A program made the translations under genes and the position numbers. This document shows positions 38,560-47,226 of a stretch of 59,717 nt of DNA, one piece after another. The notes beneath the pieces were generated by a model, which was not told where the DNA came from, ran no database searches, and worked only from the letters and a program-made list of their open reading frames with translations. Numbering within the stretch: position 1 is the stretch's first letter; each line of letters opens with the position of its first letter. Origin of the DNA: Elusimicrobia bacterium UBA5214 (GTDB lineage Bacteria; Elusimicrobiota; UBA5214); NCBI GenBank assembly GCA_002412545.1, contig DHVG01000014.1:152285-212001 (forward strand), given 5' to 3'.

Positions 38560-40587
38560 ATGAAATTGCCAAGAATTGCACAGGTTGTTCTACCATTACC
38601 TTTAGATAGAACTTTTGATTATTCTATCCCGACTAAACTGCGTCCACAATTGACCCTCGGACAACGGATAGTTGTTCCTTTCGGGAAGAGTAAAAAAATT
38701 GGGTATATTGTTAGTTTAAGTGAAAAAAGCGAATATCCAAAATTAAAAAAAATAATTAGTCCTTATGCTCCAGAAATTTCGCTTACTGCAGAATTGCTTA
38801 CTCTCGCCCGTTGGATATCGGAATATTATCTTTGTTCTTTAGGGGAAACATTAGCAATGATTCTTTCTCCTAATCTAAAAATGGTAAAATTTCACGAGCA
38901 TAAATTGTTACCCTGGGAGGAAGTTCCTTTTTCCCCTTTACCACCGACCAAAAGTCAGCAACGTGTGATTAATAAAATAAAAGAAAAAATTGAATTAGGA
39001 GAAAAAGAAGTAATTACCTCAAAAGTTTTCCTTCTTCACGGGGTAAGTGCCAGTGGTAAGACCGAAGTATACTTTCAAGTGATTGATTTTTGTTTGAAGA
39101 AAAATAAAGAAGTGATTTTTCTTGTCCCGGAAATTGCCCTTACTCCACAGTTTGTTGAACTTTTTCAAAAACGTTTCGGTAAGATTGGACTCTGGCACAG
39201 CCGCCTCTCCAAAGGTGAAAAGTATAGGTATTTTTTAGCGGCAAAAAATGGTGAATTAAAAATAATGCTCGGTGCACGGAGTGCAATTTTTACACCGTTT
39301 AGAAATTTAGGATTGATTATTATTGATGAAGAGCAGGAGTTCACTTATAAGCAGGATAAGAAACCGTTCTACCATGCCCGTGAAGTAGCCTTAAAACGAG
39401 CCGAATTGAATAATGCCGTATTGATCTTGGGTTCAGCGACTCCTTCTTTAGAATCATTTTACGCAAGTAAAAAAGGCAGATTCAAGTTATTAGAATTACC
39501 CGAGCGGATAGAAGAACGCGAATTACCAAAGATAAAGATTGTTGATATGCGCGAAGAAATAAAAAAGGGGAATCGGTCAGTTATTTCTTTAGATTTACAA
39601 GAGATGCTCAACGAATGTTTAGAAAAGAAAGAACAAGCAATAATTTTTCTTAATCGGAGAGGATATTCAACTTTTCTTCTTTGTCGGCGCTGTGGTTATA
39701 TTGCTAAATGTCCAAGTTGTCAATTGAGTTTAGTATATCATCAATGGGAGAAAGTCCTTTCCTGCCATTATTGTCGGTATAAAGAAAATGTGCCGCTTAT
39801 TTGTCCGGTATGTAAAAATTGGCGTTTATCTTTTGCCGGGACTGGAACAGAAAAAGTAGAAAATGAAATTCGCAATTTATTCCCACAGGCACGCTTACGA
39901 CGGATGGATTTAGATACAACCAGAAAAAAGGATATTTATCACGAAATTTATCATACATTCAAAGAAGAAAAAATTGATATTCTTATTGGCACACAGATGA
40001 TTGCTAAGGGTTTTGATTTCCCGAAGGTAAGTGTGGTTGGAATAATTAATGCAGATGTTGCCTTGCATCTGCCTGATTTTCGTGCCGCAGAACGCACTTT
40101 TCAGTTAGTAACGCAAGTTGCCGGCCGTGCCGGTCGGGCGGAAATACCCGGTAAAGTTATTCTCCAGACCTATTATCCGGAACATTACGCTTTGGTCACT
40201 GCCAGTGAACATAACTATAATAAACTTTATAGCCAGGAAATAAAACTGCGTAAAGAGTTAGGTTATCCGCCCTTTGTCCATTTGGTACGGATACTTACCC
40301 GTGGTAAAAAAGAAGAAACAGTGTGTACATTGGCTAAAAAAATTACCGAAAAAATTAAATTACAGCAGAAGTTGTTAGAGATTAAAAACGATTATCTTAA
40401 AGGGATAGAGATTATTGGACCAACCCCGGCGGCTTATCCACGGATTGCCGGTAAATACCGTTGGCAAATACTGCTTAAGTTGCGGAACGAGACAAATCTT
40501 AGACAAATTCTTAATCCGCTAAAGGATTCTTACCACTCCAGAAGCGTGCAGGTTTCTTTTGATGTTGAACCTTTGGATATGTTTTAG
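38560..40587 (+). CDS. priA: Primosomal replication helicase PriA
   Basis: 675 residues. N-terminal 3'-DNA-binding domain, helicase with Walker A GVSASGKT (161-168), motif II DEEQ (256-259; DEEH is usual), eight-cysteine zinc region (CRRCG, CPSC, CHYC, CPVC), QMIAKGFDFP and QVAGRAGR. Restarts stalled forks. The filler region 38485-38559 (GTAATC words) precedes the start. The Gln at motif II position 4 is typical of other helicase groups and may be lineage-specific. Confidence 0.95.
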   Translation: MKLPRIAQVVLPLPLDRTFDYSIPTKLRPQLTLGQRIVVPFGKSKKIGYIVSLSEKSEYPKLKKIISPYAPEISLTAELLTLARWISEYYLCSLGETLAMILSPNLKMVKFHEHKLLPWEEVPFSPLPPTKSQQRVINKIKEKIELGEKEVITSKVFLLHGVSASGKTEVYFQVIDFCLKKNKEVIFLVPEIALTPQFVELFQKRFGKIGLWHSRLSKGEKYRYFLAAKNGELKIMLGARSAIFTPFRNLGLIIIDEEQEFTYKQDKKPFYHAREVALKRAELNNAVLILGSATPSLESFYASKKGRFKLLELPERIEERELPKIKIVDMREEIKKGNRSVISLDLQEMLNECLEKKEQAIIFLNRRGYSTFLLCRRCGYIAKCPSCQLSLVYHQWEKVLSCHYCRYKENVPLICPVCKNWRLSFAGTGTEKVENEIRNLFPQARLRRMDLDTTRKKDIYHEIYHTFKEEKIDILIGTQMIAKGFDFPKVSVVGIINADVALHLPDFRAAERTFQLVTQVAGRAGRAEIPGKVILQTYYPEHYALVTASEHNYNKLYSQEIKLRKELGYPPFVHLVRILTRGKKEETVCTLAKKITEKIKLQQKLLEIKNDYLKGIEIIGPTPAAYPRIAGKYRWQILLKLRNETNLRQILNPLKDSYHSRSVQVSFDVEPLDMF

Positions 40588-40658
40588 CGGTTTGACATTT
40601 TTTCTCTAGAAAATTAAAATTATTCAGTTGGGGAAAAAATAATAGGTGATTGTCTCAA

Positions 40659-41216
40659 ATGAGCATCCGAGAAATAAAAAAATTTAATGATTTTCTTCTT
40701 TATCAGAAGACCAAACCGGTAGAAAAGGTAACCGCTGAAATTGAGACTTTAATCCGGGATATGAAAGATACTATCATGGTGAATAAAGGCATCGGTCTGG
40801 CGGCAAACCAGATTGGCGTACCTTTAAAAGCAATAATTTTAGACTTAGAAAGTAGAAACCGTGAAGGAGATATTCTTCCCGGGAGCAAGGGGAACCGTTT
40901 TCTGGTTCTGTTTAATCCGAAAATTATTACCCGTCGGGGAAAACAGATAATCGAAGAAGGATGCCTGTCTTTCCCGGGAATTTATCTTAAGATTCGGCGT
41001 AGTCGTTGGGTGAAAGTAACCGGAATGAATGAGAAAGGGAAACTTTTAGATATTGAAGCAGAAGGAATATTAGCTACCGTTTTCCAGCATGAAATTGACC
41101 ATTTAGAAGGGAAAGTATTTATTGACCGTTTACCTCTCTGGAAAAGATGGAAAATTTGGAGACAAATTCGTAGAATATTGATTAAGACAGATAAAATCCA
41201 AGATTCAGACAGATAA
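40659..41216 (+). CDS. def: Peptide deformylase
   Basis: 185 residues from ATG 40659, 10 bases after AGGTGA; a TTG at 40650 is less likely. Motifs GIGLAANQIG, EEGCLSFPG and QHEIDHLEG (H144, H148, metal ligands with Cys of EGCLS). Removes formyl from nascent proteins; fmt follows. The last residues (TDKIQDSDR) are encoded by a filler repeat whose partner arm is downstream (GATTCAGACAGAT / ATCTGTTTGAATC). Confidence 0.95.
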   Translation: MSIREIKKFNDFLLYQKTKPVEKVTAEIETLIRDMKDTIMVNKGIGLAANQIGVPLKAIILDLESRNREGDILPGSKGNRFLVLFNPKIITRRGKQIIEEGCLSFPGIYLKIRRSRWVKVTGMNEKGKLLDIEAEGILATVFQHEIDHLEGKVFIDRLPLWKRWKIWRQIRRILIKTDKIQDSDR

Positions 41217-41263
41217 AAAATCATCTGTTTGAATCAGTTCTTTATCTCGTTTGTATCGTACTT

Positions 41264-42244
41264 ATGAAAATTATATTTTTTGGGACACCAGAAATAGCGG
41301 TACCGTTTTTAGAATTTCTTTATGAGAAAGAAGAGGTAATTGCCGTAGTAACCCAACCGGATAGAAAAGCTGACCGTGGGGAAAAACATCTTAAATTATC
41401 CCCTGTTAAACTTTTTGCCCAAAAGAAGAATCTATCTCTTTATCAACCTCTAAATCCGGAGGAACTAATCACCAATCACCAATCACCAATTACCAATTAC
41501 GACTTAGGTATTGTGGTCGCTTACGGCAAGATTTTACCTTTATCTTTGATTAATACCGCAGAATTGGGTTATCTCAATGTGCATTTTTCACTTTTACCGA
41601 AATATCGTGGCGCGGCACCGGTCCAATGGGCAATAATTAATGGTGAAAAAGAAACCGGAGTAAGCACTTTCTGGCTTGACGAAGGAATAGATACGGGAAA
41701 AATTATTTTCCAAAAGAAAATAACTATTGAAGATACCGATAAGGTGAATACTTTGTTAGAAAAACTGGTGCCTTTAGGGGTAAAAACACTTAAAGAAAGC
41801 ATTGAATTGATTAAAGAAAACCATTCCGTTGGTAAAGCGCAGGTTGGCGAAGCAAGTTATGCACCATCCTTGAGAAAGGAGAATGGCAAAATTAATTGGA
41901 CAAAGAAGGCAAAGCAAATTTATAATCTTATTCGCGGAACACAACCTTGGCCCGGCGCATTTACCACAGTAGCAAGTGGGGAGTCGGAAGTGGGTAGTGG
42001 GAAAAAAGTGAAAAGTTTAAAGATTTTTGATGTTGAAGTCGTTAATTTAACTCAATCACCCAATCACCCAATAACCCAATTACCCGGTACAATTGTCGGA
42101 CTTGAAAAAAATATTGGTTTTATTGTAAAATGTAAAAGTAGTTTTTTACTGATTAAAAAAGTGCAAGAAGAAGGAAAAAAGTTAGTTTCTGCCTGGGAAT
42201 GGTGGCAAGGGGCGAGATTAAAAATTGGGCAACACTTATTATAA
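41264..42244 (+). CDS. fmt: Methionyl-tRNA formyltransferase with repeat insertions
   Basis: 326 residues. FFGTPEIAVPFLEFL, VAYGKILP, NVHFSLLPKYRGAAPVQWA and GVSTFWLDEGIDTG are the 10-formyl-THF and catalytic motifs; a C-terminal OB-fold domain follows. Repeat-derived segments: ITNHQSPITNY (41466-41505), SGESEVGSGKK (41983-42008) and TQSPNHPITQLPG (42048-42086). All keep the frame. Confidence 0.94.
   Translation: MKIIFFGTPEIAVPFLEFLYEKEEVIAVVTQPDRKADRGEKHLKLSPVKLFAQKKNLSLYQPLNPEELITNHQSPITNYDLGIVVAYGKILPLSLINTAELGYLNVHFSLLPKYRGAAPVQWAIINGEKETGVSTFWLDEGIDTGKIIFQKKITIEDTDKVNTLLEKLVPLGVKTLKESIELIKENHSVGKAQVGEASYAPSLRKENGKINWTKKAKQIYNLIRGTQPWPGAFTTVASGESEVGSGKKVKSLKIFDVEVVNLTQSPNHPITQLPGTIVGLEKNIGFIVKCKSSFLLIKKVQEEGKKLVSAWEWWQGARLKIGQHLL
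41466..41505 (+). repeat. AATCACC tandem words inside fmt (first site)
   Basis: AATCACCAATCACCAATC and continuing ACCAATTACC, 7-bp period, encoding ITNHQSPITNY. The second site 42048-42086 has CAATCACCCAATCACCCAAT. Confidence 0.75.
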
Positions 42245-42333
42245 AAGGTTACAATGATTTTTTAAAGTCCGATTACAGTGATTTTTAATCTGTGTAATCT
42301 GATCTTAATAATCAGTGTAATCGCTTTTCTAAA
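42245..42333. repeat. GATTACAGTGAT inverted filler before the DUF116 gene
   Basis: CGATTACAGTGATTTTTAAT on the left and AATAATCAGTGTAATCG on the right: an imperfect hairpin ending just before the ATG. The same type precedes fur, dtxR, priA, fmt and trpS. Confidence 0.7.
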
Positions 42334-42861
42334 ATGAGACACTGGTTATTGGTGCGTTTTTTTTATCCGGTTATTGTTATCTTAAGCAAAATTTTTCCTC
42401 AATATGAAGAAAAGTATACATCTTTTTTCGTCAATTTGAACAATCGGTTAGTGAAGAAGAAAGAAGTAATCTTGAAAAAAACCGAACAACTTTTAATTCT
42501 TTTACCCCAATGTTTACAGTTTGCCGATTGTCCACATAAAATTACGAAGAATATTCTTAACTGTCACCAATGCGGTAAATGTTTAATTGCCGATTTGGTT
42601 CATCTTGGTGAAAAATATAATCTGAAAATAAATGTTGCTACCGGTGGGCGTTTGGCACAGCGTCTTGTTTCCGATTTTAAACCAAATGCAATTGTTGCCT
42701 GTGCTTGTGAACACGAATTGACTGATGGTATTCAAGCCGTCTATCCGTTACCAGTATTAGGTATTTTGAATACACGACCCTACGGTCCTTGTTTAAATAC
42801 GGGTGTTGATTTAAATAAGATTGAACAAGCAGTGAAAACATTTCTCGGAGGTGAAGTATAA
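42334..42861 (+). CDS. DUF116-family protein
   Basis: 175 residues. N-terminal hydrophobic stretch (about 5-22), then a cysteine-rich core: LLPQCLQFADCPHKI, NCHQCGKC and IVACACEHEL, ending with ILNTRPYGPCLNTGVDL. Seven or more conserved cysteines suggest a metal or Fe-S site. The family is common beside def/fmt and lipoate genes, but its function is unknown. Confidence 0.85.
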   Translation: MRHWLLVRFFYPVIVILSKIFPQYEEKYTSFFVNLNNRLVKKKEVILKKTEQLLILLPQCLQFADCPHKITKNILNCHQCGKCLIADLVHLGEKYNLKINVATGGRLAQRLVSDFKPNAIVACACEHELTDGIQAVYPLPVLGILNTRPYGPCLNTGVDLNKIEQAVKTFLGGEV

Positions 42862-42862
42862 A

Positions 42863-43750
42863 ATGAAACACACATTTAAAACATTTCTTTTAATGTTAGG
42901 GTTAACTTTACTTTTTTTATTTATTGGCCAAAGTATCGGCGGGAGACAAGGTTTAATTAGTGCTTTCCTTTTTGCGATTGTGATGAATTTTATTACTTAC
43001 TGGTTCAGTGATAAAATTGTTCTGATGATGTATGGTGGACGGCAAGTTTCCCGAGAACAAATGCCGGAAGTTTATGCTTTGTTAGAAGAACTTACTGCGG
43101 AGGCAAAGTTACCAATGCCAAAAGTATATCTACTCCCGATGGAGATACCCAACGCTTTTGCTACTGGTCGTGACCCAAGCCATGCCAGTGTCGCAGTCAC
43201 TAAAGGTACCCTTGAACTTCTTGACCGGGAAGAACTAAAAGGTGTTTTAGCACACGAACTTTCCCATATTAAAAACCGTGATATTCTCATTGCTACAATT
43301 GCGGCAACAATTGCTGGGGCAATAATGATGCTTGCCCGGATGGCACAATATGCCACAATTTTTGCTGGTGGAAATAGAGATGACCGTGAAGGCGGTAGTA
43401 ATCCTTTAGGTTTACTTTTATTAACCATTTTAGCACCTTTAGCGGCGATAATTATTCAAATGGCAATTTCGCGTACTCGTGAGTATCAAGCTGACCAGAC
43501 CGGTGGGAAAATTTCCCGTAATCCACTTTCTTTAGCCCGTGCTTTGGAGAAACTTGACAGTTACACACGAAAAATACCGTTAGTTAATGCTAATCCAACG
43601 ATGGCACATCTTTTTATTGTTAATCCTTTAAGAGGCGGAGGTATTTTCACTCTCTTCTCAACCCATCCACCAATAAAGGAAAGAATTAAACGTTTAGAAA
43701 AACTTGCTCAAGAAATGTCGGGTTATAAAATACCGAAGATTATTTATTAA
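42863..43750 (+). CDS. htpX: HtpX-type membrane zinc protease
   Basis: 295 residues from ATG 42863 (GGAGG 10 bases upstream, inside the DUF116 end). Two N-terminal helices, VYLLPMEIPNAFATGR, HELSH (131-135), two further helices, and SRTREYQADQTG with the third zinc ligand. Membrane-protein quality control, complementary to FtsH. A GTG at 42851 would add four residues only. Confidence 0.94.
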   Translation: MKHTFKTFLLMLGLTLLFLFIGQSIGGRQGLISAFLFAIVMNFITYWFSDKIVLMMYGGRQVSREQMPEVYALLEELTAEAKLPMPKVYLLPMEIPNAFATGRDPSHASVAVTKGTLELLDREELKGVLAHELSHIKNRDILIATIAATIAGAIMMLARMAQYATIFAGGNRDDREGGSNPLGLLLLTILAPLAAIIIQMAISRTREYQADQTGGKISRNPLSLARALEKLDSYTRKIPLVNANPTMAHLFIVNPLRGGGIFTLFSTHPPIKERIKRLEKLAQEMSGYKIPKIIY

Positions 43751-43792
43751 TTCCCTCTGGGATGATTGTAGATTAACCTGAACAAGCGAATA

Positions 43793-44770
43793 ATGAAGAG
43801 AATAATTACGAAATGGCAGTTACTCCTTGGTATGCACCATTTTGGTGCATACCTTGCTTTATTTATTCTTGCGGGAGTAACTATTTTTCTTTTTACCCAA
43901 CTGATGCAAACTATTATTCACCAGAAGAAGGTAGTCGCGGTGCCAAATCTTATTGGTAAACCGATTGAAGAGGCACTTGAAATATTAGCCCCAATGAAAT
44001 TAGGATTACAGAAAATTAATGAACGTTACGATAAAAAATTTGCTCCCGGTACAATTATTCAGCAATTACCTTCAGCGGGTTTGACGGTAAGGGAAGGCAA
44101 AAATATACGTGTGATTCTTTCTCGTGGTGGCGAAATAATCTTCGCACCCAATCTTTCTAATCAATCTTTACGCTCAGCAGAAGTTACTCTCCGTCGGGTA
44201 GGGCTGGCTTTAGGTGAAATATCTCAAAGTTATAGTATTACCGTAGAAAAAGGTAAAATAATCCGACAGTCACCCCTTGCGGGTACGGCGGTCGGTAAAG
44301 AAAGTTTGGTGAATTTGGTCCTTTCTCTCGGTTCACCACCAGCAGGTATGCTCTTGATGCCTGATTTCTTAAATAAAGATATTTCTGAAGCAGAACATTG
44401 GGCAGAAGAAAACAGTTTGAAAATTAAACAAGATGAAGATATAAGTTCAACTTTATCTAAAGGCACGATTCTCAAACAGATACCTTCCCCGGATACAGTC
44501 ATCAATAAAGGAAGTGAAATAAAATTTGTGGTTAGTGGACAGATTAAAGAAGTCTTAAAAAAATTATACTGGTTACATTATGAAATAAGTCAAGCTGATG
44601 AAGAAAAAAATATACGCATTTTTCTTGAAGACAACAATGGTGAACGGAAAATTTACGAAAAAAGACATTCACCAGGGACAAAAATTGACCTCCCTTTAGC
44701 AGTAGAAGGTAATGCAAAAATAAAAATATTTAGTGATGACATTCTGGTTGAAGAAAGGTTACTTGAATGA
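43793..44770 (+). CDS. Membrane-anchored PASTA-repeat protein
   Basis: 325 residues. A short cytoplasmic N-terminus contains MHHFGAYL (palindromic element 43831-43856), then a membrane helix (about 20-40), three PASTA repeats (about 47-112, 115-180, 187-252) and a C-terminal beta domain (255-325). PASTA domains bind muropeptides or lipid II; here there is no kinase or transpeptidase domain. The element sits directly against the membrane helix. It overlaps rpe by 4 bp. Confidence 0.88.
   Translation: MKRIITKWQLLLGMHHFGAYLALFILAGVTIFLFTQLMQTIIHQKKVVAVPNLIGKPIEEALEILAPMKLGLQKINERYDKKFAPGTIIQQLPSAGLTVREGKNIRVILSRGGEIIFAPNLSNQSLRSAEVTLRRVGLALGEISQSYSITVEKGKIIRQSPLAGTAVGKESLVNLVLSLGSPPAGMLLMPDFLNKDISEAEHWAEENSLKIKQDEDISSTLSKGTILKQIPSPDTVINKGSEIKFVVSGQIKEVLKKLYWLHYEISQADEEKNIRIFLEDNNGERKIYEKRHSPGTKIDLPLAVEGNAKIKIFSDDILVEERLLE
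43831..43856 (+). repeat. TATGCACC palindromic element inside the PASTA gene
   Basis: TATGCACC ATTTT GGTGCATA then CCTTG; partner of 37812-37837. Confidence 0.85.
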
Positions 44771-45489
44771 TTGCCAATTTCAAATATAAAATTGCACCTT
44801 CTCTCTTGAGTGCCGATTTTTCTTGTTTAAGTAAACAAGTAGAATTAGTTGAACTTGCTGGTGCGGATATGCTTCATCTTGATGTAATGGATGGGCACTT
44901 TGTCCCCAATATCACTTTTGGACCTTTACTTGTGGAAGCGTTAAGAAAATGGACAAAATTACCTTTTGATGTTCATTTAATGATTGAAAATCCGGATGGA
45001 TTTATTCAACCTTTTATAGAATCTGGTGCTGAATATATTACTTTCCATTACGAAGCCTGTAATAATAAACAAATTGAGAAAATTCTCTCCTATCGTCAGA
45101 CAAAAATAAGAGAAGGATATCTTAAAATTGGTTTAGCGATTAAACCGAAAACAAAACTTGAAGTAATCTATCCGTATTTAGAAAATTTGGATTTAATTCT
45201 TTTAATGACGGTCGAGCCGGGTTTTTCCGGACAGAAATTTATGCCTGAAGTTTTACCAAAAATAAGCAAATTAAAAAAAATTATTGAAAAGAAAGTCCAC
45301 CTCAGGCGTATAGAAATAGAAATTGATGGTGGAATTAATACAGAAACCGCACGACTGTGTGCCTCAGCGGGAGCAAATATTTTTGTTGCTGGCAACAGTG
45401 TTTTTCGCAGTGGCAATATCGGTGAAGCAATACAGCAATTAAAAGAAAGTATTCAGTCCGGAATTATCTATAAACAAAAACAAAAATAA
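44767..45489 (+). CDS. rpe: Ribulose-phosphate 3-epimerase
   Basis: 240 residues. KIAPSLLSADFSCL, MLHLDVMDGHFVPNITFGP, DVHLMIENP, MTVEPGFSGQKF and EIDGGIN are the metal and substrate loops. Links ribulose-5-P and xylulose-5-P. Overlaps the PASTA gene by 4 bp. Confidence 0.95.
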   Translation: MIANFKYKIAPSLLSADFSCLSKQVELVELAGADMLHLDVMDGHFVPNITFGPLLVEALRKWTKLPFDVHLMIENPDGFIQPFIESGAEYITFHYEACNNKQIEKILSYRQTKIREGYLKIGLAIKPKTKLEVIYPYLENLDLILLMTVEPGFSGQKFMPEVLPKISKLKKIIEKKVHLRRIEIEIDGGINTETARLCASAGANIFVAGNSVFRSGNIGEAIQQLKESIQSGIIYKQKQK

Positions 45490-45491
45490 AT

Positions 45492-45520
45492 TTGACTAAA
45501 AAAAAGTTTTAATATATAAT
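45492..45520 (+). promoter_or_regulatory. Strong promoter of the rpsP operon
   Basis: TTGACT (45492-45497), 17 bp, TATAAT (45515-45520). The predicted leader to rpsP is about 180 nt. Confidence 0.75.
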
Positions 45521-45551
45521 AGTAAAAATTTTTTTAAAGGAGGCGAAGACT

Positions 45552-45694
45552 CCGCACCTTTCAAGCATCCAGCGATTTTTTTTAGTCAGTTAGACTTAAT
45601 ATAATTACTGGAGACCAGATCTTGTTTTATGCATAATTTGATACCTAAAGAGACAATTGCTGGGGAAAAAACTGACTATGCTTGAAAGGTGCGG
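45552..45694 (+). promoter_or_regulatory. Structured rpsP leader with pseudoknot-like pairing
   Basis: Outer stem of 17 perfect pairs: 45552-45568 (CCGCACCTTTCAAGCAT) with 45678-45694. Inside, CCAGCGATT (45569-45577) pairs with AATTGCTGG (45655-45663, one mismatch), while TAGTCAGTT (45583-45591) pairs with AACTGACTA (45670-45678): crossing order, hence pseudoknot-like. A small CTGG-AGA-CCAG hairpin sits at 45608-45618. The 3' arm merges into the GGGGGAG ribosome site of rpsP. Candidate autoregulatory ribosomal-protein leader. Confidence 0.65.
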
Positions 45695-45705
45695 GGGAGA
45701 AAACA

Positions 45706-45999
45706 ATGGCTGTCAGGTTAAGATTTCAACGTTTAGGTCGTCCCCAACATCCTTTTTTTCGTTTGGTAGTTGTAGATAGTAGGGGGAAAAGGGATGGTTC
45801 AGTAATTGAAAGACTTGGCAATTATAATCCCAAGACAAAAGAGTTTAAGTTTAATGAAGAGAAAGTTAAACTCTGGTTATCTCGTGGGGTGATACCTTCG
45901 GAAACAGTGAATAATCTTTTGAAAAAACATTTACTCCAGAGCAAATCGCAAGATAGATTAGATGAGAAAGAAAAGCCGGCTTCGGTCCCAAAAACTTGA
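45706..45999 (+). CDS. rpsP: Ribosomal protein bS16
   Basis: 97 residues from ATG 45706. MAVRLRFQRLGRPQHPFFRLVV and GSVIERLGNYNP are diagnostic. GGGGGAG gives the ribosome site directly after the leader stem. First gene of rpsP-khpA-trmD-rplS. Confidence 0.96.
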   Translation: MAVRLRFQRLGRPQHPFFRLVVVDSRGKRDGSVIERLGNYNPKTKEFKFNEEKVKLWLSRGVIPSETVNNLLKKHLLQSKSQDRLDEKEKPASVPKT

Positions 46000-46057
46000 G
46001 TAATGATTCTTAAATCGGGATACTCTGAAATTTCCGGCAAATGGTCGAGTTGAGGTT

Positions 46058-46092
46058 GGGTTGCCTCTTCGGCGACCCACCGATGAGGTGGG
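46058..46092 (+). promoter_or_regulatory. Two mutually exclusive hairpins before khpA
   Basis: Hairpin 1: GGGTTGCC (46058-46065) / GGCGACCC (46071-46078). Hairpin 2: CCCACC (46076-46081) / GGTGGG (46087-46092). They share CCC 46076-46078, so only one can form. Hairpin 2 reaches into the GGGAGG ribosome site of khpA. Confidence 0.55.
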
Positions 46093-46107
46093 AGGTGAAA
46101 TGAGAAG

Positions 46108-46338
46108 ATGAAAGAACTACTCCTGACGATGGCGAAAGCCCTGGTTGATTATCCCAGCCAAGTTGAGATAAAAGAGGTTGAAGGGGAAAGAACTAAAATT
46201 CTGGAATTAAAGGTTGCGGAGACTGACCGTGGGAAAATCATTGGTAAAGAGGGAAGAATTATTAAAGCGATTCGGACAATTGTTAACGCTGCTTCGGCAA
46301 AACAGAACAAACGAGTTTCGGTAGAAATCATTGAATAG
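46108..46338 (+). CDS. khpA: KH-domain RNA-binding protein KhpA
   Basis: 76 residues, a single KH domain with the GKIIGKEGRIIKAIRTIV loop. RNA chaperone in the conserved rpsP-khpA(-rimM)-trmD-rplS cluster; rimM is absent from this cluster. GGGAGGTG lies about 12 bases upstream. Confidence 0.93.
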   Translation: MKELLLTMAKALVDYPSQVEIKEVEGERTKILELKVAETDRGKIIGKEGRIIKAIRTIVNAASAKQNKRVSVEIIE

Positions 46339-46371
46339 TAAAGTTAGATGTGATGTTTAGAAAAGTTGCGT

Positions 46372-46485
46372 ATGGTTCGGTATACTCACCATCCTGAGCG
46401 GTTCGGTAAACTCACCACCATGTCTTCGTTGAACTCAGACCCTGAACTTGCTGAAGGGAGCGGAGCCGAAGGGCAAAGCCGAAGA
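46372..46485 (+). repeat. Element replacing the trmD start
   Basis: Two copies of GGTTCGGTAWACTCACCA (46374 and 46400 area) and then CCCTGAACTTGCTGAAGGGAG, GC-rich relative to flanks. Open in the trmD frame throughout. Confidence 0.75.
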
Positions 46486-47226
46486 ATTGATATAATTACC
46501 CTTTTCCCGAATATGTTAACTGGTCCTTTGGATGAAAGTATTATTAAAAGGGCAGTGGAAAAGGGGAAGGTCAAAATTTTTATCCACAATCTGCGTGACT
46601 TTGGAATTGGTAAACACCGTATCTGTGATGACCGACCTTACGGTGGTGGTCCGGGTATGGTCTTGAAACCCGAGCCAATCTGGCGTGCTTTGAAAACGAT
46701 TCGGCGAAGAGCGAAGAGCAAAAAGCAAAAAGTAATTCTTCTTTCTCCGCAAGGGAAAATTTTCACTCAAGAGAAAGCAAAAAAATTAGCCCAAGATAAA
46801 CATTTAATTTTTATTTGTGGGCATTATGAAGGTGTAGATGAACGGATTTGCTCATTGATTGACGAGCAAATATCTATTGGTGACTATATTTTAACCGGTG
46901 GGGAAATACCGGCTCTAGTTTTAGTTGATAGTATTGTCCGCCTTATTCCAGGTGTAGTTGGTAAGAAGTCATCAGTAGTTAATGAATCTTTCAGTGGCCA
47001 ATTTTTAGATTATCCGCAATATACCCGTCCACGGGTCTGGCAGGGAAAAAGGGTTCCCTTGATTCTTTTTTCTGGTCATCAAAAGAAAATTGCGTCCTGG
47101 CGCAGAGAGCAAGCAATAAAAAATACTTGTCTTAGACGCCCGGATTTGTTTACTCGGATAAGTTTAACTAAAGAAGAAAAGAAAATTTATGAGAAATTGA
47201 GGAAAAAATATGGAAAAAATAGTTGA
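46372..47226 (+). CDS. trmD: tRNA (guanine-N1-)-methyltransferase with element-derived N-terminus
   Basis: 284 residues if ATG 46372 is used. The true TrmD core starts at RIDIITLFPNMLTGPL (about residue 39) and continues with FGIGKHRICDDRPYGGGPGM, ICGHYEGVDER and SIGDYILTGGE. Makes m1G37. Upstream of the core there is only repeat DNA (46372-46485), which encodes YTHHPERFGKL and SDPELAEGSGAEG and supplies every in-frame start codon; the ancestral start directly before RIDIITLF is lost. TTG 46366 and ATG 46420 are alternatives. It overlaps rplS by 17 bp. Confidence 0.9.
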   Translation: MVRYTHHPERFGKLTTMSSLNSDPELAEGSGAEGQSRRIDIITLFPNMLTGPLDESIIKRAVEKGKVKIFIHNLRDFGIGKHRICDDRPYGGGPGMVLKPEPIWRALKTIRRRAKSKKQKVILLSPQGKIFTQEKAKKLAQDKHLIFICGHYEGVDERICSLIDEQISIGDYILTGGEIPALVLVDSIVRLIPGVVGKKSSVVNESFSGQFLDYPQYTRPRVWQGKRVPLILFSGHQKKIASWRREQAIKNTCLRRPDLFTRISLTKEEKKIYEKLRKKYGKNS

